DNA from: Candidatus Omnitrophota bacterium
Lineage (GTDB): Bacteria; Hinthialibacterota; Hinthialibacteria; Hinthialibacterales; Hinthialibacteraceae
NCBI GenBank assembly: GCA_003598175.1
Contig: QZKN01000002.1
Span: 1-64,000, forward strand
Direction of reading: 5' to 3'
DNA length: 64,000 nt
Positions 11,234 to 20,167 of this stretch are shown here, one piece after another. The position numbers and the translations under genes are program-made. How positions within the stretch are numbered: the first letter of the stretch is position 1; the number at the start of each line of letters is the position of its first letter. Below the pieces are notes generated by a model. That model searched no databases. It saw only the letters and a list, made by a program, of their open reading frames with translations, and was not told the origin of the DNA.

Positions 11234-12046
11234 ATGAGCTGCAATATAACATCCAACATACTTGTGCTGCTACGGGACGGACTTCTTGATGGAAAAGACC
11301 GTGAAGAAATCCAACAACATGTTTCGGCGTGTCCGCATTGCCGTGAACGACTGCTACGAATGCAGTCGCTGGAAGCCGGACTGTCCGAACTGGAAATGTT
11401 CGAACGCATTCGCGCTTCGACGTGGAAAAAAATGCAACAGCCAACAGTAAAAAAAGAATCGATAGGGTCGACTGGTCCGCTTTTACAAAAACTCGCGCCG
11501 TCGTTGGCAACCGTTTTTATCGCCATCATCAGCCTTCTCATCTACCAGACTTACACCGCGAAAAACAATCCCCACATCTTGGCGCGATCCGGCCTGGTCA
11601 ATGTTATGGATAATAGGATTGACAGTATGGAAGACGGTTATCTGGCCCTACGTATGAGCGACGGTCGATCACGGGTGGAATTCGGTCCCAATACGAAGGC
11701 CATTCTAACCGGCCCTCGTTCATTAACGATTGAAACCGGTGTGGTATGGAACGAAGTCGTTCCCGATCCTACTATTCCTTACGTGATCACCACGCCGCAT
11801 GGCGCCATTACCGTTCTCGGAACCGCTTTCGAAGTGGAAGTGACGGAGTTGGAAGATACCGTTCGCGTCGATCACGGAAAAGTCGAATTAAGAAATGCTG
11901 CTTTCCAAACGGTTATCCTACCCGCAAAATTTTCCGGAAGTATTCGCAAGGACGCTATTTCCACACCCCAAAAAATTTTGGGGAAAATCGCAATGTGGCG
12001 ATCCCCGCAAATCAACACAAGTGACATAGCCAATGCGTTGCGATAA
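11234..12046 (+). CDS. Membrane anti-sigma factor with zinc-finger and FecR domains
   Basis: 270 residues in three parts. Residues 1-45 carry an anti-sigma zinc-binding pattern, HVSACPHCRERL. Residues about 90-108 form a single membrane helix (LATVFIAIISLLIYQTY). The rest is a FecR-type periplasmic domain (YLALRMSDGRSRVEFGPNTK, then TPHGAITVLGTAFEVEV). In this family the cytoplasmic finger holds the sigma factor and the outer domain senses a signal, so it should regulate the ECF factor just upstream. It ends inside the first codons of the next gene (14-nt overlap), which points to translational coupling and to the exported protein being part of the same signalling unit. Confidence 0.88.
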   Translation: MSCNITSNILVLLRDGLLDGKDREEIQQHVSACPHCRERLLRMQSLEAGLSELEMFERIRASTWKKMQQPTVKKESIGSTGPLLQKLAPSLATVFIAIISLLIYQTYTAKNNPHILARSGLVNVMDNRIDSMEDGYLALRMSDGRSRVEFGPNTKAILTGPRSLTIETGVVWNEVVPDPTIPYVITTPHGAITVLGTAFEVEVTELEDTVRVDHGKVELRNAAFQTVILPAKFSGSIRKDAISTPQKILGKIAMWRSPQINTSDIANALR

Positions 12047-13817
12047 ACTTACCCTTTCCAAGCGTCTCACGGCTATCCGAAAGCGATTTTCCACTTTTAG
12101 CCAATCCTCTTTCTTGATGATCCTCATCCTTCTGCTTTGTAGAGAGGGGTATGCCTCGCCGCAAATCGTATCGCAGCGCTCGTGGATTCCACTCGAAAAT
12201 ATTTTGACCGGATTGTTGCTCGAACCGGACGGTTCTCTGCTGGTTCTCGAAAACGACGCGGGTGAATTATCACGACTGCTCCTCGACCAGCGGCAGACTC
12301 TCCAGCGCATCGAGACAGTCGCCGGCGGATTTCACGATCCGATCGCATTGGTTCGCGCGAATCAGGATTTGTTGGTGGCGGAACGAACTTCGGGAATCCT
12401 CAAACGTCTGCACGATGGCAATATCACTGATTTCATCACCGGCTTGACGGATATCTCTTCCATCCGAACCGATGCGCAAGGCAACCTGTTTATCACAGAA
12501 ATGGAAACCGGCTGTTTGAACCGATTCGATCTCGATTCCGGCCGACGGCAGGAGAAACTCACGGATTTGTTTTTTCCCAGCGACGTCCTTCCCTTTCCAG
12601 GTGGACTGCTTATCGCCGAACTGGTCGACCGCGCGGGACGGTTCGGTCGCATTTCCATCAACCAGGATGGAAATCCGCTTAACAATCCTTACGGAAACCG
12701 TGAGATTCTTGCCTCGATCATCGATCCGGTGCGTTTGGCGGCCGATCCACGCGATGAAATGCAATTTTTCATCTCCGTTCGTCATACCCAGAATTCCGGC
12801 CCGTTTCTCTCTCCTTCCGGCGGCGCCATTCTGCTTTTGAATTTGCGGCAACGAATGGAAATGTTTTTACGGCCGTGGATCACCGGCCTTGACGGTCCAA
12901 CCGATATCGCGGCGTCAAGAGACGGGATCTACCTGCTTGAAGAATTTTCCGAACGCATTTCATTTTTCGACTGGCGTGGACGGCAAACCATGATTTGGGA
13001 CGGCTTGGGACAACCCGAAGCATTCACACCTTCCTTCCACACATCCGACCTCGAACTTTTCGTGGCGGAAAACAAACCATCCGCAAGCATCGTACGAATT
13101 CAAAACGATCGCATCGAAAATGTAATCCACTTTCCCAATCCCTACCGACAGGAACGTATTGCCGGCCTGATCCAACACGATCAACACACGTTTCTGGCGT
13201 CATTTCCCGGACGCGGGGAGATTCTCGCCTGCCGCCTTCCCAACCAATTCTTTATTTTTTCAAAAGACATATTCTCTCCCGGAAAAATGAAAGCGGCGGG
13301 AAACAAGCGGCTCGTCGTGCTTGATTCCCTGGTAAGCGAACTCGTGGTTTTAAATCCACGGAACGGCAACGTTCTGCAACGATTTTCCGCCTATCCACTC
13401 AATTTGGCTGATTTCGATGTGGATTTCAGCGAATCCGATTGCGCGCTCACGTTATTCGCATTAACCCGATCAGGCAGCGAGATTCTACAATATGATTCGC
13501 AAAAGGAACGGTTTGAAACGATTACCGATTTCCAAAATTGGGAAAATGAAAATCCGGTTTTCGTTTATGTTCCGGATCATGGATTCTGCGTGGCATTAAA
13601 CGATGAAAACGGCACGATTTTATGGATTCCGAAATCAGGAGAGCAAAGCATACTCGTGAGCGGATATGTCGCGATCAGCGAACTTGATTTCATCGATGGA
13701 GCCATAACCGCCCTCTCTCGCAACGGCTGGATTCGTTCGATCCGACTCTCATTCGACGAACACATCACCCCCACCCCGACGCCGGTCACTCCCGTTTCAA
13801 ATTGGCGGCTCTATTAA
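12033..13817 (+). CDS. Exported beta-propeller (NHL/SMP-30-like) protein with Thr-Pro tail
   Basis: 594 residues. A basic N-terminus and hydrophobic stretch (FLMILILLLCREGYAS) act as a signal peptide. The body is built of repeated strands of NHL or gluconolactonase-like type, such as LTGLLLEPDGSLLVLEN, ISSIRTDAQGNLFITEM and GPTDIAASRDGIYLLEEF. The protein closes with a TPTPTPVTPV linker and a short tail ending WRLY. It overlaps the anti-sigma gene by 14 nt. Context suggests an extracytoplasmic partner or output of the sigma/anti-sigma pair, but its ligand is unknown. Its last residues resemble those of the tandem proteins at 37881 and 40498. Confidence 0.72.
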   Translation: MRCDKLTLSKRLTAIRKRFSTFSQSSFLMILILLLCREGYASPQIVSQRSWIPLENILTGLLLEPDGSLLVLENDAGELSRLLLDQRQTLQRIETVAGGFHDPIALVRANQDLLVAERTSGILKRLHDGNITDFITGLTDISSIRTDAQGNLFITEMETGCLNRFDLDSGRRQEKLTDLFFPSDVLPFPGGLLIAELVDRAGRFGRISINQDGNPLNNPYGNREILASIIDPVRLAADPRDEMQFFISVRHTQNSGPFLSPSGGAILLLNLRQRMEMFLRPWITGLDGPTDIAASRDGIYLLEEFSERISFFDWRGRQTMIWDGLGQPEAFTPSFHTSDLELFVAENKPSASIVRIQNDRIENVIHFPNPYRQERIAGLIQHDQHTFLASFPGRGEILACRLPNQFFIFSKDIFSPGKMKAAGNKRLVVLDSLVSELVVLNPRNGNVLQRFSAYPLNLADFDVDFSESDCALTLFALTRSGSEILQYDSQKERFETITDFQNWENENPVFVYVPDHGFCVALNDENGTILWIPKSGEQSILVSGYVAISELDFIDGAITALSRNGWIRSIRLSFDEHITPTPTPVTPVSNWRLY

Positions 13818-13937
13818 TTCACCAAATCCCCGTTTGATGAAGCTTTGCATCAATCCCGTGTGTCTATCTTTCATGAAAACCAAAAACGAAACCTGCGATT
13901 TCGCACGTTTCCAAACCATGCAAGAGGAGTTCAAACC

Positions 13938-14762
13938 ATGAACCAAACGATTCACAGAACAAAACAGATTTTAGCCGGCTTCGCGATTCTATCGTTAGCG
14001 CTGACTTTGTTAACGATTCCGGCAACGGCGCAAATTCGCATCCTCGGTGGTCGAGGAAATCAAAACGGAAACGGACCTGCTATCAATCAAGGCAATCGTC
14101 CCACGATTTCACAGGGAGTGCGAAACGGGCAGGAAAACAGCGAGGAACACGGCAACAGTTTTTACGGCGCAATCGGACATATGAACCCAAATCGCGGCAG
14201 TTTCGGCAATGGACCCTCCTGTCTTCATTTTCCACGATTCGCGCTTACTCATGTAATCCAATTAAGCGGAACCATTTCCGCAATGGAAGGTACGAATGTA
14301 TCCATTTTAGGGGGCGCCGTGATCATCGAGTCATCCGGCGCTGAAATTATATACCCGCCGGCAAATAACGAGGAAGAACCTGCCTTACAAATTGGAGATC
14401 GCATTCAAGTCATCGCGAAAATAAGAAATGATGGAAGCCTCGCCGCACTCGCGATCCGCATCATGGAACCGATTTATGACGGAACCATCGCCGGCGTCAT
14501 CGAATCAATCGACGCGGACAATCACACAATAACCGTCGCGGGACAGATCATTCAGCTGAATGACGAAACCGTCGTTCGTCTTCCACGACGACTGTCCAAG
14601 GAAGAGGATTTTTCTTTGGAAGTGGGAAATCTTGTTCGAATCCATATCAATACGAGCGAAGAAAGTCCGCTATCCCTACTTGCGGTTCGAATCACGGTCA
14701 TGTTTCGGCCAACAATTGAAGATCAACCGGATGCGGAGGATGATCCGGAAGACACGAACTAA
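13938..14762 (+). CDS. Exported DUF5666-like protein
   Basis: 274 residues from the ATG at 13938, which has GAGGAG 8 nt upstream; the ORF-track start lies 93 nt earlier and lacks a ribosome site. A clear signal peptide (ILAGFAILSLALTLLTIPATAQ) is followed by a Gly/Asn-rich linker and two small beta-barrel repeats, with segments such as HVIQLSGTISAMEGTNVSIL and GTIAGVIESIDADNHTITVA. These are the repeats of DUF5666, a domain of unknown function found in exported bacterial proteins. The acidic C-terminus (DQPDAEDDPEDTN) is probably disordered. It may be the last gene of the sigma factor operon. Confidence 0.7.
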   Translation: MNQTIHRTKQILAGFAILSLALTLLTIPATAQIRILGGRGNQNGNGPAINQGNRPTISQGVRNGQENSEEHGNSFYGAIGHMNPNRGSFGNGPSCLHFPRFALTHVIQLSGTISAMEGTNVSILGGAVIIESSGAEIIYPPANNEEEPALQIGDRIQVIAKIRNDGSLAALAIRIMEPIYDGTIAGVIESIDADNHTITVAGQIIQLNDETVVRLPRRLSKEEDFSLEVGNLVRIHINTSEESPLSLLAVRITVMFRPTIEDQPDAEDDPEDTN

Positions 14763-14783
14763 AACTTTTTCGATGAAAAAGAC

Positions 14784-14810
14784 GGAGCGCGGGCGTCCTG
14801 CCCGCGCTCC
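14784..14810. repeat. Perfect GC-rich palindrome between convergent genes
   Basis: Arms GGAGCGCGGGC and GCCCGCGCTCC are perfectly complementary around GTCCT. It sits between the convergent DUF5666 and STAS-PilZ genes and could stop transcription from both sides, though it lacks a T tract. It is a member of the dispersed intergenic palindrome family; the core resembles the one at 20409-20425. Confidence 0.75.
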
Positions 14811-14829
14811 TTACGCATTCATTCCTACC

Positions 14830-15657
14830 TTATTGATTTTCCAATTCCTCTTCCTCCGCCGCCACATTCAATCGCCCGGAAAACTCATACATGTCGCACA
14901 ACGCCACGCCGAGACGAAACCAATCCCCGGCGCGGGCGGCATGTTTCACGCGTCCGTGAAAGATCGGTAAAATCGACGGTTGCCGCGGCGTCAATTCCCA
15001 TTGCAGCGTCGGAAAAAGAAAAAAGACGGAATTTCCGACGGCCAATTCCTGCCGGCAATAAAAACCGATCCCGGAAAACGTGTTCAAATCCAAATCTTCC
15101 GTGACTCCCCCCTTCCAGTCAGAACCTAAAAACTCGCCCGTACCAAAAGAACCATACAAGAACGGAATGGAAATCGAATGACGCGCCTTGCGCCGGGGGA
15201 TCACTCCCAATCCACAATGGCGGCAGATATCCTCGCCGTGCTGAAGCAAACGATCACAGGATGGACAAACTTCCTTTATCGGTTCGGTCAACAGGTTTTC
15301 GTCGATTTTTGGGCGCACGTCCATTTGCGAAGGAAAGATCGCTTCATCCAAAAAATCGGACAGCGTCACATAACGATCCAATCTCTGCGCACGGATCGCT
15401 TCGCGAATATCGGGATGCGCCTGCACCAACGTGATGGGAAGCCCCTGTTTCGCATACCTTTTTATGGCGGAAAGCACCCGATCCAGATGTTTACCATCTC
15501 CCACGCCCATTTTACCCAAATCAAGGAACAATGAATTTTTGTTACGCGTCAATCGCGTAAATAAAGTCTCCAGCTGTTCCAAATCCGCTGCCTCAACCTC
15601 GCCTTTGATGCGAACGATCGTCCCAAACGGTTTGTGCACTCCACTCACTTTCGCCAT
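14830..15657 (-). CDS. STAS - zinc ribbon - PilZ-like fusion protein
   Basis: 275 residues with three parts. Residues 1-105 form a STAS-like domain (FGTIVRIKGEVEAADLEQLE, NSLFLDLGKMGVGDGKHLD), as in anti-sigma factor antagonists. Around residues 130-150 is a four-cysteine zinc ribbon (CPSCDRLLQHGEDICRHCG). Residues 160-265 resemble a PilZ domain (ISIPFLYGSFG, LNTFSGIGFYCRQEL, GRVKHAARAGDWFRLGVAL). PilZ domains usually bind cyclic di-GMP, but the classic RxxxR motif is not clear here. AGAGGAATAACC precedes the ATG. It may link a second messenger to a partner-switch pathway, which is inference. Confidence 0.7.
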   Translation of the reverse strand: MAKVSGVHKPFGTIVRIKGEVEAADLEQLETLFTRLTRNKNSLFLDLGKMGVGDGKHLDRVLSAIKRYAKQGLPITLVQAHPDIREAIRAQRLDRYVTLSDFLDEAIFPSQMDVRPKIDENLLTEPIKEVCPSCDRLLQHGEDICRHCGLGVIPRRKARHSISIPFLYGSFGTGEFLGSDWKGGVTEDLDLNTFSGIGFYCRQELAVGNSVFFLFPTLQWELTPRQPSILPIFHGRVKHAARAGDWFRLGVALCDMYEFSGRLNVAAEEEELENQ

Positions 15658-15659
15658 GG

Positions 15660-15743
15660 TTATTCCTCTGTTTCCATCCTCTTCGAATGTGGTTTGGCTC
15701 CCATCGCACTAACCAGGCAAAGAACACGGATTAAAATACGCAT
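15660..15743 (-). CDS. Possible 27-residue leader peptide upstream of the STAS-PilZ gene
   Basis: A short frame beginning ATG at 15743 behind a GGGAG at 7-nt spacing. It has a hydrophobic N-terminal half (ILIRVLCLVSAMG) and a charged end, and stops 2 nt before the ATG of the STAS-PilZ gene, whose ribosome site lies inside it. The tight spacing suggests translational coupling. It is too short for the ORF track and could also be chance. Confidence 0.35.
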   Translation of the reverse strand: MRILIRVLCLVSAMGAKPHSKRMETEE

Positions 15744-15964
15744 CGTCTTGCTCCCTCACGCATCACTCGTTTCCCCTTTATTTTCCACCAATTTATCACG
15801 AGAATCAAAAGAAGGGGAGTGGATTCATGCCGATTGTCATGCAGTTGTATATGCAAGGAACCTATCCCTCATTCATCTGATTCCTTATAATCACTCAAAA
15901 AGACCAAATAATCTATTGATTTCATTGGAAAAATAAATTCCATAAAATGAGAAAAGAAAAAATC

Positions 15965-17311
15965 ATGAACAAGCCCAAGAATACCCGTCGCGATTTCATT
16001 CGCCATGCCGGCGCGGCATTATCAATGCCAATCCTTGTCTCCGCACGCGCACTTGGCGAGCAAAATCCGGAAAAACCCGCACTTTTAGGCGGATCCCCTA
16101 CACGGAAAGAACCATTTCCGTCCTGGCCGCAGGCCGAAAAAATCGACCAGGACTTATTTGCGGATTCTTTCCGCCGCATGGAATGGTGCCGCCTGTATGG
16201 CGACATCACCACGACGTTCGAAACCACATGGGCCGAAAAATTGGGCGCAAAATACTGCACCGGCGTCGTGAACGGCACCAGCGCGCTGTACGCCGCCTTG
16301 TTTGCGCTCGATGTAGGACCGGGAGATGAAGTTTTAGTGCCGCCTTACACTTTCGTCGCCACCGTCAACGCGGTTTTGCAACAATACGCCCTGCCGGTTT
16401 TCGTCGATTCGGATCGCGAAACCATGCAAATGGATACAACCAAGCTGGAAGACCGAATCACGGATCACACCCGCTGCATCATGCCCGTCCATCTCGGCGG
16501 TTCCATGGCAAATATGGACAACGTACTGGCGGTGGCGAAAAAACACTCGCTTTCCGTCGTGGAAGACGCCTGCCAGGCTCACTTCGCCGAATGGCACGGT
16601 AAAAAATCAGGGACGCTTGGCGACATCGGCTGCTTCAGTTTCCAATCGACGAAAATCCTCCCCTGCGGCGAAGGCGGCGCCATCGTTTCGAGTAATGAAG
16701 AGTTGCTTGACAAATTTCACGCCTTCCAAAATAACGGACGCGACCGCAAAACCGGCACACGGCACGGCTATCAATATCAAGGCGGCAATCTGCGCATGAC
16801 CGAATTTCAAGGCGCGGTCCTCCTCGGCCAGTTGAACCGCTTTGAAGAGATCTGCCGCCATCGGGAAGAGAACGCCGATTATCTGACAAAACTGCTGGAA
16901 GACATTCCCGGCATCTCCCGGGCCAAAATGCATGAGGGATGCAACCGCAATACGTATTACATTTACATGATGAAGTATGATCAGGAACAATTCGGAGGGT
17001 TGCCGCGCGACAAATTCACCAACGCCATGAATAAGGAAGGCATTCCCATCGGATCGGGCTACTCCCGTCCGCTGAACCAGGAACCGTTTATCGAAAAAAT
17101 GCTCAGCTCGAACGCGTACAAACGAATTTACTCGAAAGAACGGTTGAACCGTTATCGTGAGATGAATCACTGCCCGGAAAACGACAAACTCTGCAATGAA
17201 GGCCTATTCATGAGCCAAACCTACCTGCTCGGAACCCGCCAGGACGTTGAACAGATTGCGGAAGCGATCAGGAAAATTCGGGCATATGCTCATAAATTGA
17301 TCAAGACGTGA
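15965..17311 (+). CDS. Tat-exported DegT/DnrJ/EryC1-family aminotransferase
   Basis: 448 residues of the pyridoxal-phosphate DegT/StrS family. The N-terminus has a twin-arginine signal (NTRRDFIRHAGAALSMPILVSA). The enzyme fold starts at PALLGGSPTRKEPFPSWP; the catalytic lysine is in CFSFQSTKILPCGEGGA, and NGTSALYAALFAL and VVEDACQAHFAEW are further family blocks. Relatives transfer amino groups to keto-sugars, usually in the cytoplasm, so a Tat signal is unusual and suggests that the folded, cofactor-loaded protein is exported. The 15947 ATG of the ORF track adds six residues; neither start has a strong ribosome site. The substrate cannot be deduced. Confidence 0.85.
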   Translation: MNKPKNTRRDFIRHAGAALSMPILVSARALGEQNPEKPALLGGSPTRKEPFPSWPQAEKIDQDLFADSFRRMEWCRLYGDITTTFETTWAEKLGAKYCTGVVNGTSALYAALFALDVGPGDEVLVPPYTFVATVNAVLQQYALPVFVDSDRETMQMDTTKLEDRITDHTRCIMPVHLGGSMANMDNVLAVAKKHSLSVVEDACQAHFAEWHGKKSGTLGDIGCFSFQSTKILPCGEGGAIVSSNEELLDKFHAFQNNGRDRKTGTRHGYQYQGGNLRMTEFQGAVLLGQLNRFEEICRHREENADYLTKLLEDIPGISRAKMHEGCNRNTYYIYMMKYDQEQFGGLPRDKFTNAMNKEGIPIGSGYSRPLNQEPFIEKMLSSNAYKRIYSKERLNRYREMNHCPENDKLCNEGLFMSQTYLLGTRQDVEQIAEAIRKIRAYAHKLIKT

Positions 17312-17372
17312 AACAAATACAGGATTTCATGAAAGTAACACCTCCGATTTCTCAACCTGAAAGATAACGCAG

Positions 17373-18335
17373 ATGACTAAAGAGCAAACCATCTACGACA
17401 GCGCTTGGAAATACATCCTGGATCAGTTCTTTCCGTCTTTCATCCGGTTTTTCTTCCCGGAAATTTATGATGAGATCGATTGGGAGCGCGGTCATGAATT
17501 TCTGGACAAGGAATTTCAAAAAATTGTCCGTGCAGCAAAAACCGGCAAACGGTATGTCGATAAATTGATCAAAATCTTTCTGAAAACCGGGGAAGAAACC
17601 TGGGTACTGTTTCATGTCGAAGCGCAGGCCCAGCCCGATCTAAACCTGCCGGAGCGGATGTATATTTATAACAGTCTGATTTATCTACGATACCGACGGA
17701 AAACCATGAGCATCGCGATTCTCGGAGATAACAATCCGAATTGGCGTCCCACACATTTCGAGTATACTATAGGAAGTACGCGTGTCAGTCTCCAATTTAG
17801 CATGGTGAAATTGCTGGATATAAAGACACGTTTTGAAACGGAAAAACAAAGCAAAAATCCTTTTCATTTCTTCGTGGAAGCCCATCTTAGAACGCTCGAA
17901 ACTCGGAAAAACTATCGAAGACGATCGGAATGGAAATTCGAGATAACCAAACGGATGATTCAACAAGGGATGGATCAGGGAACTGTCGATGCGCTGTTTC
18001 AATTCATTGATTATCTCATGGTTTTACCGGAGCATTTGGAAGAAGAATTCATGGAAAAAATCGATCAACTGAAGGAGGAAGAAAACATGCCATTTGTCGC
18101 TCCCTATGAAAAAATTATCATGAAACGAGGAGTCAAGCAAGGATTGGAACAGGGAAGTCTTCGAGAAGCTCGTGATGCCGTGTTCGACATTTTGAACACC
18201 CGCTTCATGGAAATTCCTTACTCGATAAACGAGTCGATCCAAAAAATGGACAACGTATCCCGTTTACGAGAATTACGCAAACTTGCAATCACTACCCCAT
18301 CTCTTGATGAATTCAAACAAATGTTGAAATCATAA
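17373..18335 (+). CDS. Rpn-family recombination-promoting nuclease (PD-(D/E)XK), copy 1
   Basis: 320 residues of the Rpn/YhgA-like family, DNA endonucleases of the PD-(D/E)XK superfamily often annotated as putative transposases. The N-terminal domain has the family opening YDSAWKYILDQFFPSFIRFF and a core strand ending in VLFHVEAQAQ, in the position of the catalytic E-x-Q/K. The C-terminal helical part (ILNTRFMEIPYSINESIQ) matches the usual tail. A paralogue is encoded 2.1 kb downstream (20480-21538), and the pair brackets the frame-disrupted secreted protein. No terminal inverted repeats were seen, so it is not clearly a transposon. Rpn-type proteins have been linked to RecA-independent recombination. 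Confidence 0.82.
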   Translation: MTKEQTIYDSAWKYILDQFFPSFIRFFFPEIYDEIDWERGHEFLDKEFQKIVRAAKTGKRYVDKLIKIFLKTGEETWVLFHVEAQAQPDLNLPERMYIYNSLIYLRYRRKTMSIAILGDNNPNWRPTHFEYTIGSTRVSLQFSMVKLLDIKTRFETEKQSKNPFHFFVEAHLRTLETRKNYRRRSEWKFEITKRMIQQGMDQGTVDALFQFIDYLMVLPEHLEEEFMEKIDQLKEEENMPFVAPYEKIIMKRGVKQGLEQGSLREARDAVFDILNTRFMEIPYSINESIQKMDNVSRLRELRKLAITTPSLDEFKQMLKS

Positions 18336-18346
18336 TTCTTTACTTC

Positions 18347-18610
18347 TCATTCGTAAATCATACGATCCCCAATCCGCAAAAACCGTTTTGCTCCGGCATG
18401 GTTGCCCGAAGTGAAATTCGGTAGTTGATCCTTCGGGATTCTAAAAATTTCTAAATTATCGAACTGCACCGTCACCCGCGCCGCATTCGGGCTGTTGGCC
18501 GCTTGAAAGACCGGCACAATCGCGCCCCGCTCGGATTTGTAAAAGGCTTCGAGATACACAAACACCGGCTGGCATTCGTCAATAATATCCACTTTGCATC
18601 TGTACCCCAT
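18347..18610 (-). CDS. Short ORF resembling a detached C-terminal domain fragment
   Basis: 87 residues with no signal peptide. The segment ARVTVQFDNLEIFRIPKDQLP looks like the ending of the neighbouring 18629-20167 protein (NGSVIIDNLELFMTE), so it may be the leftover of a duplicated carbohydrate-binding-like domain. It lies 18 nt downstream of that gene on the same strand. No function is proposed; it may not be expressed independently. Confidence 0.4.
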   Translation of the reverse strand: MGYRCKVDIIDECQPVFVYLEAFYKSERGAIVPVFQAANSPNAARVTVQFDNLEIFRIPKDQLPNFTSGNHAGAKRFLRIGDRMIYE

Positions 18611-18628
18611 GCAATCGAGTATTAATCC

Positions 18629-20167
18629 TTATTCTGTCATAAACAATTCCAAATTATCAATTATCACACTTCCGTTCACGTTGGGACCCCCCAACTGCAC
18701 TACAGCAATAGGCGGCGTTTGTTTTCCACCGATTTCAAAATTTCCCCCAATATGAATTTCTTTGAATTCACCTATCGGAAAGCTCTGCATCGGAAGAAAT
18801 CGGGCGACGCTTTGCTCGCCATCCGTTATCATGAAGGCAATTGTTCCATCTTCACCGTTCTCTCTTTTTACATATACACTCCCGTGAATCATTACCGGCA
18901 TTTGTGGAGCAATAGAAAATAAAGCAACATGAGAAGCCAATTGATTGGCTAACAAACTTAAACCGATCCCCTGCCCACTCATCCCTTGTGTCAGAGAAAC
19001 AATGCCGGGAATTTCTCCTTGTGGTAAGAACGCGTTTGGATTCACACCAACAAGAAGACGATTTACGGAATCAAATGTATTATCGCCTTGCATATGAATC
19101 GATTGTGTCGATTCATATTTGATTGGAGCAACTTGCAACGTATCAATATAAACGGTATTTAAACCACTCGTCACCCCTTCTTCCACAACAAATTGAAGCG
19201 CTGGGATAATCTGTGGAGAGGGGGAATCATAAATCAGACTCATTTTACCCCATTTATTAACGGGAACCTCTCTTTGAACCGGATTGACATAACCGAAATC
19301 ACTTCCAATTTCCCCGCCGGCAAAAGCAACCAATCCCATTTGAACCTTATCACTGGTTGCTCTTGCTGATACTGATAACTCAATCATTTGTTGTTCCAAA
19401 TCAACCGGAGTGTTTCCAAGCAGAAAAGCACCTTCTCCCGGTTTTAAGAATAACAACATCCCACTGCCATCGGTTGCGCCAGCAAAATCATTATCAGTCG
19501 GGACAAAACCGTAATCAACCGCTAATGGAAGATCGAAATTTGGCACTGGTAAAACAGAAAAGTCTTCTAACGATATCCCTTCGGGAATGGGGGTTGGAGT
19601 GTATGTGGGAGTTGATGTTGGTAAGGGTGTTTGTGTCGGAGTTGGAGTAGGAGGGATCGTATTCAGCAAGGTAATAGCCGCAATCATAAGATGTTGATTA
19701 TCGTTTTCAATATTTTTTATACTTATCCTACGTAGATTTATCCCCGAATAACTCATACTTGTAAAAAATATAGAACCAACTCTATTACTGCCATCTACAT
19801 AAATTTGCAACTCTCTTACCACAGTTGCTCCAGGACCTTTTAGATACCAATCGTATGTAGAAAAAGTACCAAATACTTTATTACCAGATATTGTTTCCAT
19901 ATTTACCTCAACATTCAACTCATCAGAATAGATATAATTCCCACTACATAGAAAAGCAATTCCTTCGGAATAAATTGAATTTTGAAGATCGATAGTTATT
20001 TGATTACCTTGTGCTATAGAAATTACTCCACCATTGGGTGCAAATTCAAAAAGTATGTCACCGTAAGTTAAAGAAGAAGAAAACCATTCTCTATAGCCAT
20101 AAGCAGTTTGATTTGCCCATGGAGAATAATAATTACGATTACAATAATTTGCTAAATCAATGGGCAA
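18629..20167 (-). CDS. Secreted protein with Thr-Pro linker; signal peptide out of frame
   Basis: The intact frame gives 512 residues from a TTG at 20167 that has no ribosome site. Residues 1-170 form one domain, a TPTPTQTPLPTSTPTYTPTP linker follows, and the C-terminal 300 residues hold two beta-rich modules resembling carbohydrate-binding domains (IHMQGDNTFDSVNRLLVG, NGSVIIDNLELFMTE). The expected signal peptide is encoded just upstream (20152-20238) in another frame, separated by a (CCTT)5 tract. One extra repeat unit would join the frames and give a signal peptide ending PSFAS. The gene is therefore off, or mis-assembled, in this sequence. The first domain's DNA looks richer in A and T than its neighbours, which may mean a different origin. 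Confidence 0.7.
   Translation of the reverse strand: MPIDLANYCNRNYYSPWANQTAYGYREWFSSSLTYGDILFEFAPNGGVISIAQGNQITIDLQNSIYSEGIAFLCSGNYIYSDELNVEVNMETISGNKVFGTFSTYDWYLKGPGATVVRELQIYVDGSNRVGSIFFTSMSYSGINLRRISIKNIENDNQHLMIAAITLLNTIPPTPTPTQTPLPTSTPTYTPTPIPEGISLEDFSVLPVPNFDLPLAVDYGFVPTDNDFAGATDGSGMLLFLKPGEGAFLLGNTPVDLEQQMIELSVSARATSDKVQMGLVAFAGGEIGSDFGYVNPVQREVPVNKWGKMSLIYDSPSPQIIPALQFVVEEGVTSGLNTVYIDTLQVAPIKYESTQSIHMQGDNTFDSVNRLLVGVNPNAFLPQGEIPGIVSLTQGMSGQGIGLSLLANQLASHVALFSIAPQMPVMIHGSVYVKRENGEDGTIAFMITDGEQSVARFLPMQSFPIGEFKEIHIGGNFEIGGKQTPPIAVVQLGGPNVNGSVIIDNLELFMTE

Noticed and set aside
13837-13941. 34-codon frame whose stop overlaps the ATG of the DUF5666 gene (ATGA)
   Set aside because: No ribosome site before its ATG and no protein-like pattern; the overlap can arise by chance. 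Kept out of the feature list.
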